Shown here piece by piece: positions 1-6,176 of a DNA stretch of 7,747 nucleotides. The stretch comes from Acidimicrobiia bacterium (GTDB lineage Bacteria > Actinomycetota > Acidimicrobiia > IMCC26256 > JACDBD01): contig JAPSGP010000126.1 of NCBI GenBank assembly GCA_031177445.1, positions 1 through 7,747 on the forward strand, in the 5' to 3' direction. The position numbers and the translations under genes were made by a program. The notes below the pieces were generated by a model. It saw only the letters and a program-made list of their open reading frames with translations, did no database searches and was not told the DNA's origin. Numbering within the stretch: position 1 is the stretch's first letter; each line of letters begins with the position of its first letter.

Positions 1-111
1 GATCGCGAGCCCGAAGACTCGGCGCTGGAACCGCTGCACGAACGCGGCCGCCGCATCCGGGTCGCCGGTGCCGAGGCCGGCGAGGAGCGCATCGTCCGAG
101 ACTGCCCACAT
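1..111 (-). CDS. ECF-type sigma-70 family RNA polymerase sigma factor, N-terminal fragment (cut by window edge)
   Basis: The minus strand reads open from ATG at 111 to the window edge, giving 37 codons; the rest of the gene lies beyond position 1. The peptide has the usual start of an ECF sigma factor: a short acidic segment (SDDALLAGL, residues 5-13), GDPDAAAAFV (16-25), then QRFQRRVFGLAI (26-37), which fits the beginning of region 2 (core RNA polymerase binding). An in-frame TAG three codons upstream of the ATG leaves no longer start. No Shine-Dalgarno precedes it. It lies 139 nt beyond the stop of the HIT-like gene, on the same strand, so it could be a separate unit or a distal member of the run. 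Sigma-70 family membership is recognised from motif style only. The ECF subgroup, target promoters and any anti-sigma partner cannot be told from this fragment. Confidence 0.72.
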   Translation of the reverse strand, partial: MWAVSDDALLAGLGTGDPDAAAAFVQRFQRRVFGLAI

Positions 112-250
112 GGTGGTCTACGCACGTCCCGGGGGTCCGGATTGCGCGTACATGCGGTCACGGTACTCCCGTCGCCGTGAACGGCAATCGTTCAGGTGTC
201 CCCCCACCGAATCGGTGGTCGCCGCCCAGACGGTGTGTCTGCGCGTGCGC
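112..250. other. Intergenic region with short inverted repeats upstream of the sigma factor gene
   Basis: This 139-nt gap holds no convincing ORF; frames crossing it are shadows of the HIT-like gene. It contains three small inverted repeats: CCACCGA/TCGGTGG around one base at 204-218, GCCGT/ACGGC around GA at 174-185, and TCACGG/CCGTGA with an 11-nt spacer at 158-180. The last two share the segment 175-180, so they could form alternative hairpins. It is the only place in the window where a promoter or operator for the left-edge sigma factor could lie. I could not pick a convincing -35/-10 pair. Confidence 0.4.
204..218 (-). terminator. Possible weak hairpin terminator or operator palindrome after the trp gene run
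   Basis: A 15-nt palindrome with 7-nt arms around one central base lies 32 nt past the stop of the last gene in the run. As RNA it would fold as a 6-bp, GC-rich stem with a 3-nt loop. On the minus strand it is followed by a G run rather than a U tract, so it is a poor intrinsic terminator. It could equally be a protein-binding site for the downstream sigma gene. Confidence 0.25.
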
Positions 251-592
251 TCAGGCCTGGGGAGGACTCACGCGACGGAAGCCGTGGCCGAAGAAGCCGC
301 CCTTGGGCCGGGCGTGGGCGTGGAAGTGATCCGGGATGTTGCGCATGTTGTCGTCGACGTAATGCTCCACGGTCAGCTGCTCGCCCGCGATCCGAGCCAG
401 CTGGTCGAGCATGTGCTCCATCGCATCGGGCGGCGGTACGACACCGTGCCAGCGCCAGACGACCATCGGGACGGCACAGATCTCGCACTCCGCGATCCAG
501 CACACGTCGTCCTCGTGGTACCACGGCGTGATCCGGGCTGCTTCGCACAGATCGCAGTCGTCGACCCGGACAAATTCTACGGCGCCGGTCAT
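251..592 (-). CDS. Small HIT-like protein with two CxxC motifs, function unknown (113 aa)
   Basis: The start is the ATG at 592, which overlaps the TGA of the preceding hydrolase gene (ATGA); an upstream in-frame ATG at 640 would run 48 nt into that gene and is less likely. The protein has CDLC at residues 13-16, C31 and CEIC at 36-39, then a helical stretch (about 56-70), and ends with HFHAHAR at 89-95. That last segment fits the histidine-triad pattern HxHxHxx, whose central histidine is the nucleophile in HIT nucleotide hydrolases and transferases. The first CxxC plus later histidines resembles the zinc site of some HIT proteins. The usual Asn/Gly/Gln segment before the triad is not evident (DDNMRNIPD stands there), so this is either a diverged HIT enzyme or a protein that keeps only the fold. 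There is no signal peptide or membrane segment, so it is probably cytoplasmic. It is translationally coupled to the hydrolase and last in the trp run; no link to tryptophan synthesis is known to me. Confidence 0.75.
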   Translation of the reverse strand: MTGAVEFVRVDDCDLCEAARITPWYHEDDVCWIAECEICAVPMVVWRWHGVVPPPDAMEHMLDQLARIAGEQLTVEHYVDDNMRNIPDHFHAHARPKGGFFGHGFRRVSPPQA

Positions 593-1311
593 CGTGCTGC
601 CCCGAGGTGCCGGTCGAACCAGTCGAGCGTGCGCCGCCAAGCGTCTTCAGCCGACCCTTCGTGATACGCGTCGCGCTGATCGCAATGGAAGCCGTGGCCG
701 GCGTCGGGATACCGCACGACCTCGGTGTCCAGGGGCGCCTTGTCCAGCGCCACTCGGAGCTGTTCGACGTCCTCGACCGGAATCGACTGATCGAGGTCGC
801 CGAACAGCCCCAGCCACGGTGTGCGCACGCCGACCGATTCGTCGATCAGCGGCGGGAACTGCGGCCACCGCGCCGACACGATGCCCCCACCGTAGAAGCC
901 GACGGCAGCGCCGAGCTCCCGGCGGAGCGACGCGAGGAAGGTCACGCGCCCACCGAAGCAGAACCCGACGACGCCGACCTGCGCGTCCTCCCACCCGGCG
1001 CCGCGCACGTGGTCGAGCGTTGCGTCGAGGTCGACGAGGATGCCGGCGTCGTCGAGGCCTTCGTAGAGCGGGAGCACCTTGGTGAAGTCGTCGTACGGGG
1101 CGGTTCCGCCACCGGAGCGATGGAAGAGCGCGGGTGCGACCGCGTGATAGCCGGCCGCGGCGAACCGACGAGTCACATCCTCGATGTGGTCGTTCACGCC
1201 GAACGCTTCCTGGATCACGATGACGGCGCCGCGCGCGTCGCCTTCGGGGCGCGCCTCGTACACCGTCATCGGACCGTCGACGGTCGCGAGCTCGACCGCG
1301 CCCGCGTTCAC
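589..1311 (-). CDS. Dienelactone hydrolase family protein (alpha/beta hydrolase, 240 aa)
   Basis: This is a DLH-type alpha/beta hydrolase with a Cys-Asp-His triad. Visible elements in order are IQEAFGVN at residues 33-40 (E35 matches the glutamate that contacts the nucleophile in Pseudomonas dienelactone hydrolase), the nucleophile elbow GFCFGG at 116-121 with C118, GDLDQSIP at 171-178 with D174 as the likely acid, and AGHGF at 204-208 with H206 as the base. The length is normal for the family. There is no signal peptide, so it is cytoplasmic. The start is GTG at 1311, chosen because it overlaps the trpA stop as GTGA and a GAGAGGGGG stretch lies just upstream inside trpA; an internal ATG (M15) is less likely. 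Classical DLH opens dienelactones to maleylacetate in chlorocatechol breakdown, but many family members act on unknown esters or lactones. No other aromatic-degradation gene is in the window, so the substrate is unknown. Confidence 0.9.
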   Translation of the reverse strand: MNAGAVELATVDGPMTVYEARPEGDARGAVIVIQEAFGVNDHIEDVTRRFAAAGYHAVAPALFHRSGGGTAPYDDFTKVLPLYEGLDDAGILVDLDATLDHVRGAGWEDAQVGVVGFCFGGRVTFLASLRRELGAAVGFYGGGIVSARWPQFPPLIDESVGVRTPWLGLFGDLDQSIPVEDVEQLRVALDKAPLDTEVVRYPDAGHGFHCDQRDAYHEGSAEDAWRRTLDWFDRHLGAAR

Positions 1312-2096
1312 CCTCGTTCCCCCTCTCGGTCATCGAGCGCGGCACGCAGCGATGCCACGAACGCGCCCGCCTGCTCCGGCCCGCCCCCCTCCAGCAAGCG
1401 ACGGACGAGCGCGCTCCCCACGACCACCCCGTCGGCGAAGCTCGCAGCCTCGACCGCCTGCTCGGCCGTGGAGATGCCCACCCCGAGCAGCACCGGCCGA
1501 TCGGTCAGCGCCTTGCACCGACTGCCCATGACCGAAGCTTGGTCGGCGAGCCGGGTCCGCTCGCCCGTGACGCCCATCAGCGACACCCCGTATACGAAAC
1601 CACGCGACCGCTCGCAGATCGCGCGGAGCCGCGTGTCCGGCGTGGTCGGCGCCGCCAGCAACACGGTCTCCACCCCGGCGGCGTCGGCGGCGCTGCTCCA
1701 ATCACCGAGCTCGTCGAGGGGAAGATCGGGAACGATCGCACCGTCGATCCCGGCCTCGACGAGCTCCTTGGCGAAGCGCTCAAACCCCATGTGCTGCACG
1801 GGGTTGAAATACGTCATGACGACGAGCGGCACCTCGACGTCGAGGCGGGCCGCGTCGGAGATGATGCTCGCCGGTGTTGCGCCGAGCTCGAGCGCGCGCT
1901 GCGATGCCTCCTGGACCGTGCGCCCGTCGATGACCGGGTCGGAGAACGGGATGCCGATCTCGATGGCGTCGGCGCCGGCGTCGGCGACGGCGCGCACCAC
2001 ATCGAGCCAGCCGGAGCCGAGCCCGCCGGTGACGTAGGGCACCAACAACGACCGGCCGGAGGCGCGCCGGTCCCGCAGCGCAGCTTCGAGCCTCAC
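1308..2096 (-). CDS. trpA: Tryptophan synthase alpha subunit
   Basis: TrpA cleaves indole-3-glycerol phosphate to indole and glyceraldehyde 3-phosphate, then channels the indole to the beta subunit. The 262-aa product is close to the usual 260-270. The hallmark segment EIGIPFSDPVIDG lies at residues 46-58. E46 and D57 keep the spacing of the catalytic Glu49 and Asp60 of the enteric enzyme. Later come MTYFNPV (substrate barrel), PDLPLDE, YGVSLMGVTGER (loop 6 region) and LLGVGIS...GVVVGSALV (phosphate-binding end of the TIM barrel). The start is GTG at 2096, overlapping the trpB1 TGA as GTGA with no clear Shine-Dalgarno, so translation is probably coupled to trpB1. This matches the 1:1 need of the alpha2-beta2 complex. 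The stop is likewise overlapped by the hydrolase start. All expected catalytic residues are present. Confidence 0.97.
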   Translation of the reverse strand: MRLEAALRDRRASGRSLLVPYVTGGLGSGWLDVVRAVADAGADAIEIGIPFSDPVIDGRTVQEASQRALELGATPASIISDAARLDVEVPLVVMTYFNPVQHMGFERFAKELVEAGIDGAIVPDLPLDELGDWSSAADAAGVETVLLAAPTTPDTRLRAICERSRGFVYGVSLMGVTGERTRLADQASVMGSRCKALTDRPVLLGVGISTAEQAVEAASFADGVVVGSALVRRLLEGGGPEQAGAFVASLRAALDDREGERG

Positions 2097-3337
2097 CGGA
2101 ACGAGTCGTAGCCGAGGCGCTCGGCCACCTGCTCGGCATCCTTGTCACCGCGCCCCGACAGGGTCACGAGCACGGTCGCACCCTTCGGGATCGACCGGCC
2201 GGCCTCGCGAGCGAGCCATGCGATCGCGTGCGCGGGCTCGAGCGCGGGAACGATTCCCTCGGTCCGGGCCAGAAGCTCGAAGCCTTCCAGCGCTTCCTCG
2301 TCGGTCGCGTTGGCGTACTCGGCCCGACCCGCCGCCGCGAGCTCGGCGTGCTCCGGACCGACACCCGGGTAGTCGAGGCCGGCGCTGATCGAGTGCGCCT
2401 CGAGGATCTGGCCGTGCTCGTCCTGGAGGAACAGCGACCGCGCCCCGTGCAGCACCCCGGGCACACCGCGGCTCACCGAGGAACCGTGCTGTCCGGACTC
2501 GAGGCCGCGGCCGCCGGCTTCGACGCCGACGAGGCGGACACCGGGGAGGTCGATGAAGCCGGCGAAGGTGCCGATGGCGTTGGAACCGCCGCCGACGCAC
2601 GCGAGCACCACGTCGGGATCGGTGCCGCCGAGCAAGGCGCGACATTGCTCCCGCGCCTCGTCGCCGACGACGCGCTGGAACTCGCGCACCATCCACGGAT
2701 ACGGATGGGGGCCGACGACCGACCCGATGCAGTAATGGGTGGTCTCGACGGTTGCCACCCAGTCGCGGAGCGCTTCGTTGATGGCGTCCTTGAGCGTCGC
2801 ACTGCCCGACTCGACCGGCACGACCTCTGCTCCCAGCAACCGCATCCGGAAGACGTTGAGCGCCTGGCGCTCGACGTCGACCGCGCCCATGAACACCAGG
2901 CACTCCAGCCCGAACAACGCGGCCGCGGTCGCGGTGGCGACCCCGTGCTGACCCGCGCCCGTCTCGGCGATCACGCGCTGCTTGCCCATGCGCCGAGTCA
3001 GCAGGGCCTGGCCGAGCACGTTGTTGATCTTGTGCGAGCCGGTGTGCGTGAGGTCTTCGCGCTTCAGCAGCACCCGAACACCCAGCCGCTCCGACAACCG
3101 ATGGCACTCGGTGACCGGTGTCGGGCGACCGGCATAGCTCGCCAGGAGGCCGGCCAGCTCGGCCCGGAACTCCTCGGAGGACCACGCCGACCGGAACTCG
3201 CGCTCGAGCTCCTCGAGCGCGGGCACGAGGGTCTCCGGCACGAATCGCCCGCCGTACTCTCCGAAGCGCCCGAGCCCGGCCGGTTCCGACCCGGGGGGCG
3301 CGAGTTGCACGCCGAGACCGCGCGCCGAAGCCGTCAT
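2093..3337 (-). CDS. trpB: Tryptophan synthase beta subunit, canonical TrpB1 type
   Basis: This PLP enzyme condenses indole from TrpA with L-serine to give L-tryptophan. The 414-aa product carries GRFGEYGGRFVPETL at residues 23-37, the PLP-lysine motif HTGSHKINN at 98-106 with K103, ETGAGQHG at 125-132 (E125 has the 22-residue spacing of catalytic Glu109 from Lys87), the phosphate-cup motif GGGSNAIG at 249-256, and SGRGDKD at 394-400, whose serine contacts the PLP ring nitrogen. These features mark the TrpB1 class that pairs with TrpA. The first 22 residues are a slightly long, Ala/Pro/Gly-rich leader. The ATG at 3337 has no Shine-Dalgarno but has a TAAGCT box 7 nt ahead (see promoter entry). 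It follows trpF by 26 nt and is overlapped by trpA. A second, different TrpB lies upstream in the same run. Confidence 0.97.
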   Translation of the reverse strand: MTASARGLGVQLAPPGSEPAGLGRFGEYGGRFVPETLVPALEELEREFRSAWSSEEFRAELAGLLASYAGRPTPVTECHRLSERLGVRVLLKREDLTHTGSHKINNVLGQALLTRRMGKQRVIAETGAGQHGVATATAAALFGLECLVFMGAVDVERQALNVFRMRLLGAEVVPVESGSATLKDAINEALRDWVATVETTHYCIGSVVGPHPYPWMVREFQRVVGDEAREQCRALLGGTDPDVVLACVGGGSNAIGTFAGFIDLPGVRLVGVEAGGRGLESGQHGSSVSRGVPGVLHGARSLFLQDEHGQILEAHSISAGLDYPGVGPEHAELAAAGRAEYANATDEEALEGFELLARTEGIVPALEPAHAIAWLAREAGRSIPKGATVLVTLSGRGDKDAEQVAERLGYDSFR

Positions 3338-3344
3338 GCCGCGA

Positions 3345-3350
3345 AGCTTA
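3345..3350 (-). promoter_or_regulatory. Putative internal -10 box (TAAGCT) for a leaderless trpB1 transcript
   Basis: TAAGCT fits the actinobacterial TANNNT -10 consensus and sits 7 nt before the trpB1 ATG, placing the expected transcription start at or one base before the start codon. No Shine-Dalgarno is present in the 26-nt gap. No TTGACA-like -35 is seen at normal spacing. An internal promoter here would let trpB1-trpA and the two downstream genes be made independently of trpC-trpB2-trpF. Confidence 0.4.
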
Positions 3351-3363
3351 CGGGGGCGACGGA

Positions 3364-4062
3364 TCAGCGCTCCTCCGACTCCCAGTCGTACGGCGGCGGC
3401 GTGCCCGCAGTCTCGGTGGCCGGGGAGCGCGTGCCGTATCGCAGCGCGTCAGCGGCGGCGCGGGTCGCCTCGATGAAGCGCCGGAGCTTGCGCGCGTCCT
3501 TGCGCCCGCTCCCGGGTGAGGTCTCGACACCACTCGACACGTCAACGCCCCAGGGTCGCACCTGACGGATCGCGCCGTCGACGTTCTCCGGAGTGAGCCC
3601 GCCCGCGAGCAGGAGCCGCAGCCCGCCAGAGATGCCGTCGGCCAGCGACCAGTCGAACAGACGGCCGCCCCCGGGCTCGGGCGCGTCGACGAGGATGACG
3701 TCGGCGGGTCCGCCCGCGGCGGTGGAGATTCCTGGGTCGCCCGCGACAAAGCCCTGGATCACCAACGGCACCCGCTTGCGCACGTACTCGACCTCGGAGA
3801 GCGGCTCCCGCCCGTGCAGCTGCGCCGCTTTGAGCCCGACCCCGTTGACGATCTCGACCACTCGCTGGCGCTGCTCGTCACGGAACACGCCGACCGTGAT
3901 GACCTCGCCTCGCGGGAGCCGGTTCACGATCGTGCGCGCCTGATCGACGCTGACCTGGCGCGGGCTTCCGGGTGCGAACACGAACCCCAGGGCGTCGGCG
4001 CCGAGCGCGACCGCGAGCAGCGCATCCTGCTCGGTCGTGATCCCGCACACCTTGATGAACAT
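3364..4062 (-). CDS. trpF: Phosphoribosylanthranilate isomerase
   Basis: TrpF converts N-(5'-phosphoribosyl)anthranilate to CdRP, the substrate of TrpC. The 232-aa TIM-barrel protein starts with KVCGITTEQDA (residues 4-14; C6 is the general base) and has GADALGFVFAPGSPR (21-35), QLHG (81-84), LVDAPEPGGGRLFDW (124-138; D126 is the general acid), LAGGLTPENV (152-161) and GVDVSSGVE (172-180) followed by a KDARKLRRFI helix. About 25 residues after the last helix (206-232) form a Pro-rich tail with an acidic end (PPPYDWESEE) that is not part of the core fold. The ATG at 4062 is preceded by AAGGGCAGG at Shine-Dalgarno distance. It lies 23 nt after trpB2 and 26 nt before trpB1. Many actinobacteria lack trpF and use bifunctional PriA instead, so a dedicated gene is informative about lineage. 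Confidence 0.96.
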   Translation of the reverse strand: MFIKVCGITTEQDALLAVALGADALGFVFAPGSPRQVSVDQARTIVNRLPRGEVITVGVFRDEQRQRVVEIVNGVGLKAAQLHGREPLSEVEYVRKRVPLVIQGFVAGDPGISTAAGGPADVILVDAPEPGGGRLFDWSLADGISGGLRLLLAGGLTPENVDGAIRQVRPWGVDVSSGVETSPGSGRKDARKLRRFIEATRAAADALRYGTRSPATETAGTPPPYDWESEER

Positions 4063-4085
4063 CGGCTACCTGCCCTTGCGATGCC

Positions 4086-5336
4086 TCATGCGTCCACGAG
4101 CCGCCCGTTGAGATAGTCGTCGTACGCCGACAGGTCGAGCAGGCCGTGGCCGCAGTAGTTGAAGAGGATCACTCGCTCGTCGCCCGTCTCCTTCGCCGCC
4201 AAGGCCTCGTCGATCACGGCCCGGATGGCGTGGCCCGCTTCCGGTGCCGGGAGCTTTCCCTCGGTGTTGGCGAACTGCATGGCGGCCTCGAACGTCTTGC
4301 TCTGCGGGTAGGCGATGGCCTCCATGCGCCCGCTGCGCACCAGGTTCGAGATGATCGGCGCGTCGCCGTGGTACCGGAGCCCGCCGGCATGGATGCTCGG
4401 TGGGACGAACTCGTGGCCGAGCGTGTACATCGGCAGGAGCGGGGTCATCCCGGCGGTGTCGCCGAAGTCGTATTCGAACGTGCCCTCGGTGAGCGTGGGG
4501 CACGAGGACGGCTCGGCGGCAACGAGCCGCACGCGCTCGTCGGGGACGAAGGGCAGCGCGATCCCACCGAGGTTCGAGCCGCCGCCACAACAACCAACCA
4601 CGACGTCGGGCCTGCTCTCACCAGCCAGTGCCAACTGCTCCTTCGCCTCGAGGCCGATGATCGTCTGGTGCAAGAGCACGTGGTTGAGCACCGAACCGAG
4701 CGAGTAGTGCGTGTCGTCGCGACTGGCGGCATCGCGCACCGCGTCGCTGATGGCGAGGCCGAGCGAGCCCGGGTGATCGGGGTCGTCGACGGGTGACGGC
4801 ACCACGTCGCTCCCCCACGTCTCCATCAGCACCTTGCGGTACGGCTTCTGCTCGTAGGAGACCCGCACCATGTAGACGGCGCACTCGAGCTGGAATTGCG
4901 TGCACGCGAACGCAAGGGCCGTCCCCCACTGGCCCGCGCCCGTCTCCGTGGCCAGGCGCTTGACCCCCTCGGCCTGGTTGTAGAACGCCTGGGCCACGGC
5001 CGTGTTCGGCTTGTGCGAGCCCGCCGGCGACACCGACTCGTCCTTGAAGTAGATGCGGGCCGGCGTCCCGAGCTCGGCTTCCAAGCGCTCGGCGCGCACG
5101 AGCGGGGTCGGTCGCCAAAGCCGCAGGATGTCGAGCACCTCGCCCGGGATGTCGACCCATTGATCGGTCGACACCTCCTGCGCGATCAGGCCCATCGGGA
5201 ACAGCGGCGCAAGATCGTCGGGCCCGACGGGCTCTCGTGTCGCCGGATGGAGCGGCGGCTGCAATGGCGGATCGAGCGCCGGTACCGCGTTGAACCACGT
5301 GGTCGGGATCTGCGCAGGATCGAGATCGAAGCGCAC
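4086..5336 (-). CDS. trpB2: TrpB2-type tryptophan synthase beta chain (TrpB-like PLP enzyme)
   Basis: This 416-aa PLP enzyme belongs to the second TrpB class. Class markers are the N-terminal PTTWFN (residues 11-16), PPLQPPLHPATREP (23-36), GSHKPNTAVAQAFYN (106-120) with PLP lysine K109, ETGAGQWG (131-138; Trp where TrpB1 has His), MVRVSYEQKPYRK (156-168), LGSVLNHVLLHQTIIG (213-228), GGGSNLGG (251-258) and EGKLPAPEAGHAI (359-371). TrpB2 enzymes make tryptophan from indole and serine (an archaeal one uses O-phosphoserine), and many do not bind TrpA tightly. The start is GTG at 5336, four nt after the trpC stop, with a GGGGGGA Shine-Dalgarno at the end of trpC. The strand between METWG and HPGSLG (about residues 172-192) seems shorter than I recall for the class, and NYCGHG (393-398) has Cys at the expected PLP ring-nitrogen position. 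Likely roles are indole salvage or a second synthase; which is unknown. Confidence 0.92.
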   Translation of the reverse strand: MRFDLDPAQIPTTWFNAVPALDPPLQPPLHPATREPVGPDDLAPLFPMGLIAQEVSTDQWVDIPGEVLDILRLWRPTPLVRAERLEAELGTPARIYFKDESVSPAGSHKPNTAVAQAFYNQAEGVKRLATETGAGQWGTALAFACTQFQLECAVYMVRVSYEQKPYRKVLMETWGSDVVPSPVDDPDHPGSLGLAISDAVRDAASRDDTHYSLGSVLNHVLLHQTIIGLEAKEQLALAGESRPDVVVGCCGGGSNLGGIALPFVPDERVRLVAAEPSSCPTLTEGTFEYDFGDTAGMTPLLPMYTLGHEFVPPSIHAGGLRYHGDAPIISNLVRSGRMEAIAYPQSKTFEAAMQFANTEGKLPAPEAGHAIRAVIDEALAAKETGDERVILFNYCGHGLLDLSAYDDYLNGRLVDA

Positions 5337-5340
5337 GATG

Positions 5341-6147
5341 TCAGTCCCCCCGTCGCCGCACCACGTGCTCGCTCATCGCGCGCACGAGGGTCGCGGGATC
5401 AGCGCTCCGCACCAGCGCCTCGCCGACGAGCACGGCGTCGTAGCCTGCCTCAGCCATACGCCGCGCGTGCTCCGCCGTGCGCACCGCACTCTCGGCGACC
5501 GCAACAAGGTGAGGCGGGATGCGGGCGGCAAGGCGCTCGCACAGCGTCAGATCCTCCTCGAACGTGCCGAGATCGCGGGCGTTGACGCCCACGATCCGGG
5601 CCTCGGCCGCGAGCGCTCGGTCGAGCTCGGCGGCGCCGTGCACCTCGACCACCGCGGCCAGGCCGACGTCGGTCGCGAGGCGCAAGAGCTCGCGCAGGAG
5701 CCCATCGTCGGGCAGCGCGGCCACGATGAGCAACACCGCGTCGGCTCCGATCGCGCGGGTCTCGTAGACCTGGCTCGCGTGGATGGTGAAGTCCTTGCGC
5801 AGCACCGGGATCGCGACCGCCGCGCGTGCCTCTTGGAGGTCTTCGGCCGAACCGCCGAAGTAGGTGCGGTCCGTGAGGACCGAGAGAGCGGCCGCGCCAC
5901 CGGCTTCGTAGTCCTTGGCGGTGGCCGCGGGGACGAGGTCGGGCGCAAGGTCGCCCTTGGACGGTGAGCGGCGTTTCAGCTCACCGATCACCGCCAGGTG
6001 CTGCCCGTCGCCGCGCAGGGAATGCTCGAAGGCACGCGGAGCCGGCGCCTCTGCCGCGGCCCTCCGCAGCGTGTCGAGCGCTTCTGCCTGTTGCACGAGC
6101 GCAAGCTCTGCTCGTTTCGTCGCTACGATCTCGTCGAGCACACTCAT
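5341..6147 (-). CDS. trpC: Indole-3-glycerol phosphate synthase
   Basis: TrpC closes CdRP to indole-3-glycerol phosphate with loss of CO2 and water. The 268-aa barrel carries all family catalytic residues: IGELKRRSPSKG at 54-65 (E56, K58), LRKDF at 116-120 (K118, the general acid), VEVH at 167-170 (E168), GVNARDL at 187-193 (N189) and AES at 218-220 (E219, S220). LTDRTYFGGS (91-100) is also typical. I chose the ATG at 6147 because MSVLDEIVATKRAEL is the usual N-terminus; in-frame upstream ATGs at 6171 and 6222 would add unrelated residues and run into the divergent GH1 gene. There is no Shine-Dalgarno, but a TACACT box stands 9 nt ahead, which suits leaderless transcription. It is the first gene of the trp run. 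The 37 bp to the divergent gene leave no space for a trp leader peptide or attenuator. Confidence 0.96.
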   Translation of the reverse strand: MSVLDEIVATKRAELALVQQAEALDTLRRAAAEAPAPRAFEHSLRGDGQHLAVIGELKRRSPSKGDLAPDLVPAATAKDYEAGGAAALSVLTDRTYFGGSAEDLQEARAAVAIPVLRKDFTIHASQVYETRAIGADAVLLIVAALPDDGLLRELLRLATDVGLAAVVEVHGAAELDRALAAEARIVGVNARDLGTFEEDLTLCERLAARIPPHLVAVAESAVRTAEHARRMAEAGYDAVLVGEALVRSADPATLVRAMSEHVVRRRGD

Positions 6148-6156
6148 GCGCAGCTG

Positions 6157-6162
6157 AGTGTA
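6157..6162 (-). promoter_or_regulatory. Putative -10 box (TACACT) for leaderless trpC operon transcription
   Basis: TACACT matches TANNNT and lies 9 nt before the trpC ATG, predicting a start site within about 2-4 nt of the codon. No recognisable -35 is seen at 16-18 nt spacing. It lies only 8 bp from the opposing box of the divergent gene, so polymerase could hardly occupy both at once. Confidence 0.45.
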
Positions 6163-6170
6163 CGAGGGCA

Positions 6171-6176
6171 TACGAT
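6171..6176 (+). promoter_or_regulatory. Putative -10 box (TACGAT) for the leaderless GH1 gene
   Basis: TACGAT matches TANNNT and sits 8 nt before the GH1 ATG at 6185; the intervening bases (CCCCGCCC) contain no ribosome binding site. The expected transcription start is about 2 nt before the ATG. No clear -35 is visible. Confidence 0.45.

Noticed and set aside
607..2037. Long plus-strand open frame opposite the hydrolase and trpA genes (476 codons)
   Set aside because: The translation is low-complexity, Arg/Ser/Ala-rich with no recognisable motif, and it lies antisense to two well-supported genes. High-GC codon bias keeps such frames open.
2228..3565. Long plus-strand open frame opposite trpB1 (445 codons)
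   Set aside because: It is the antisense shadow of trpB1 and the trpF end; no domain is visible and the opposite strand carries all catalytic motifs of TrpB.
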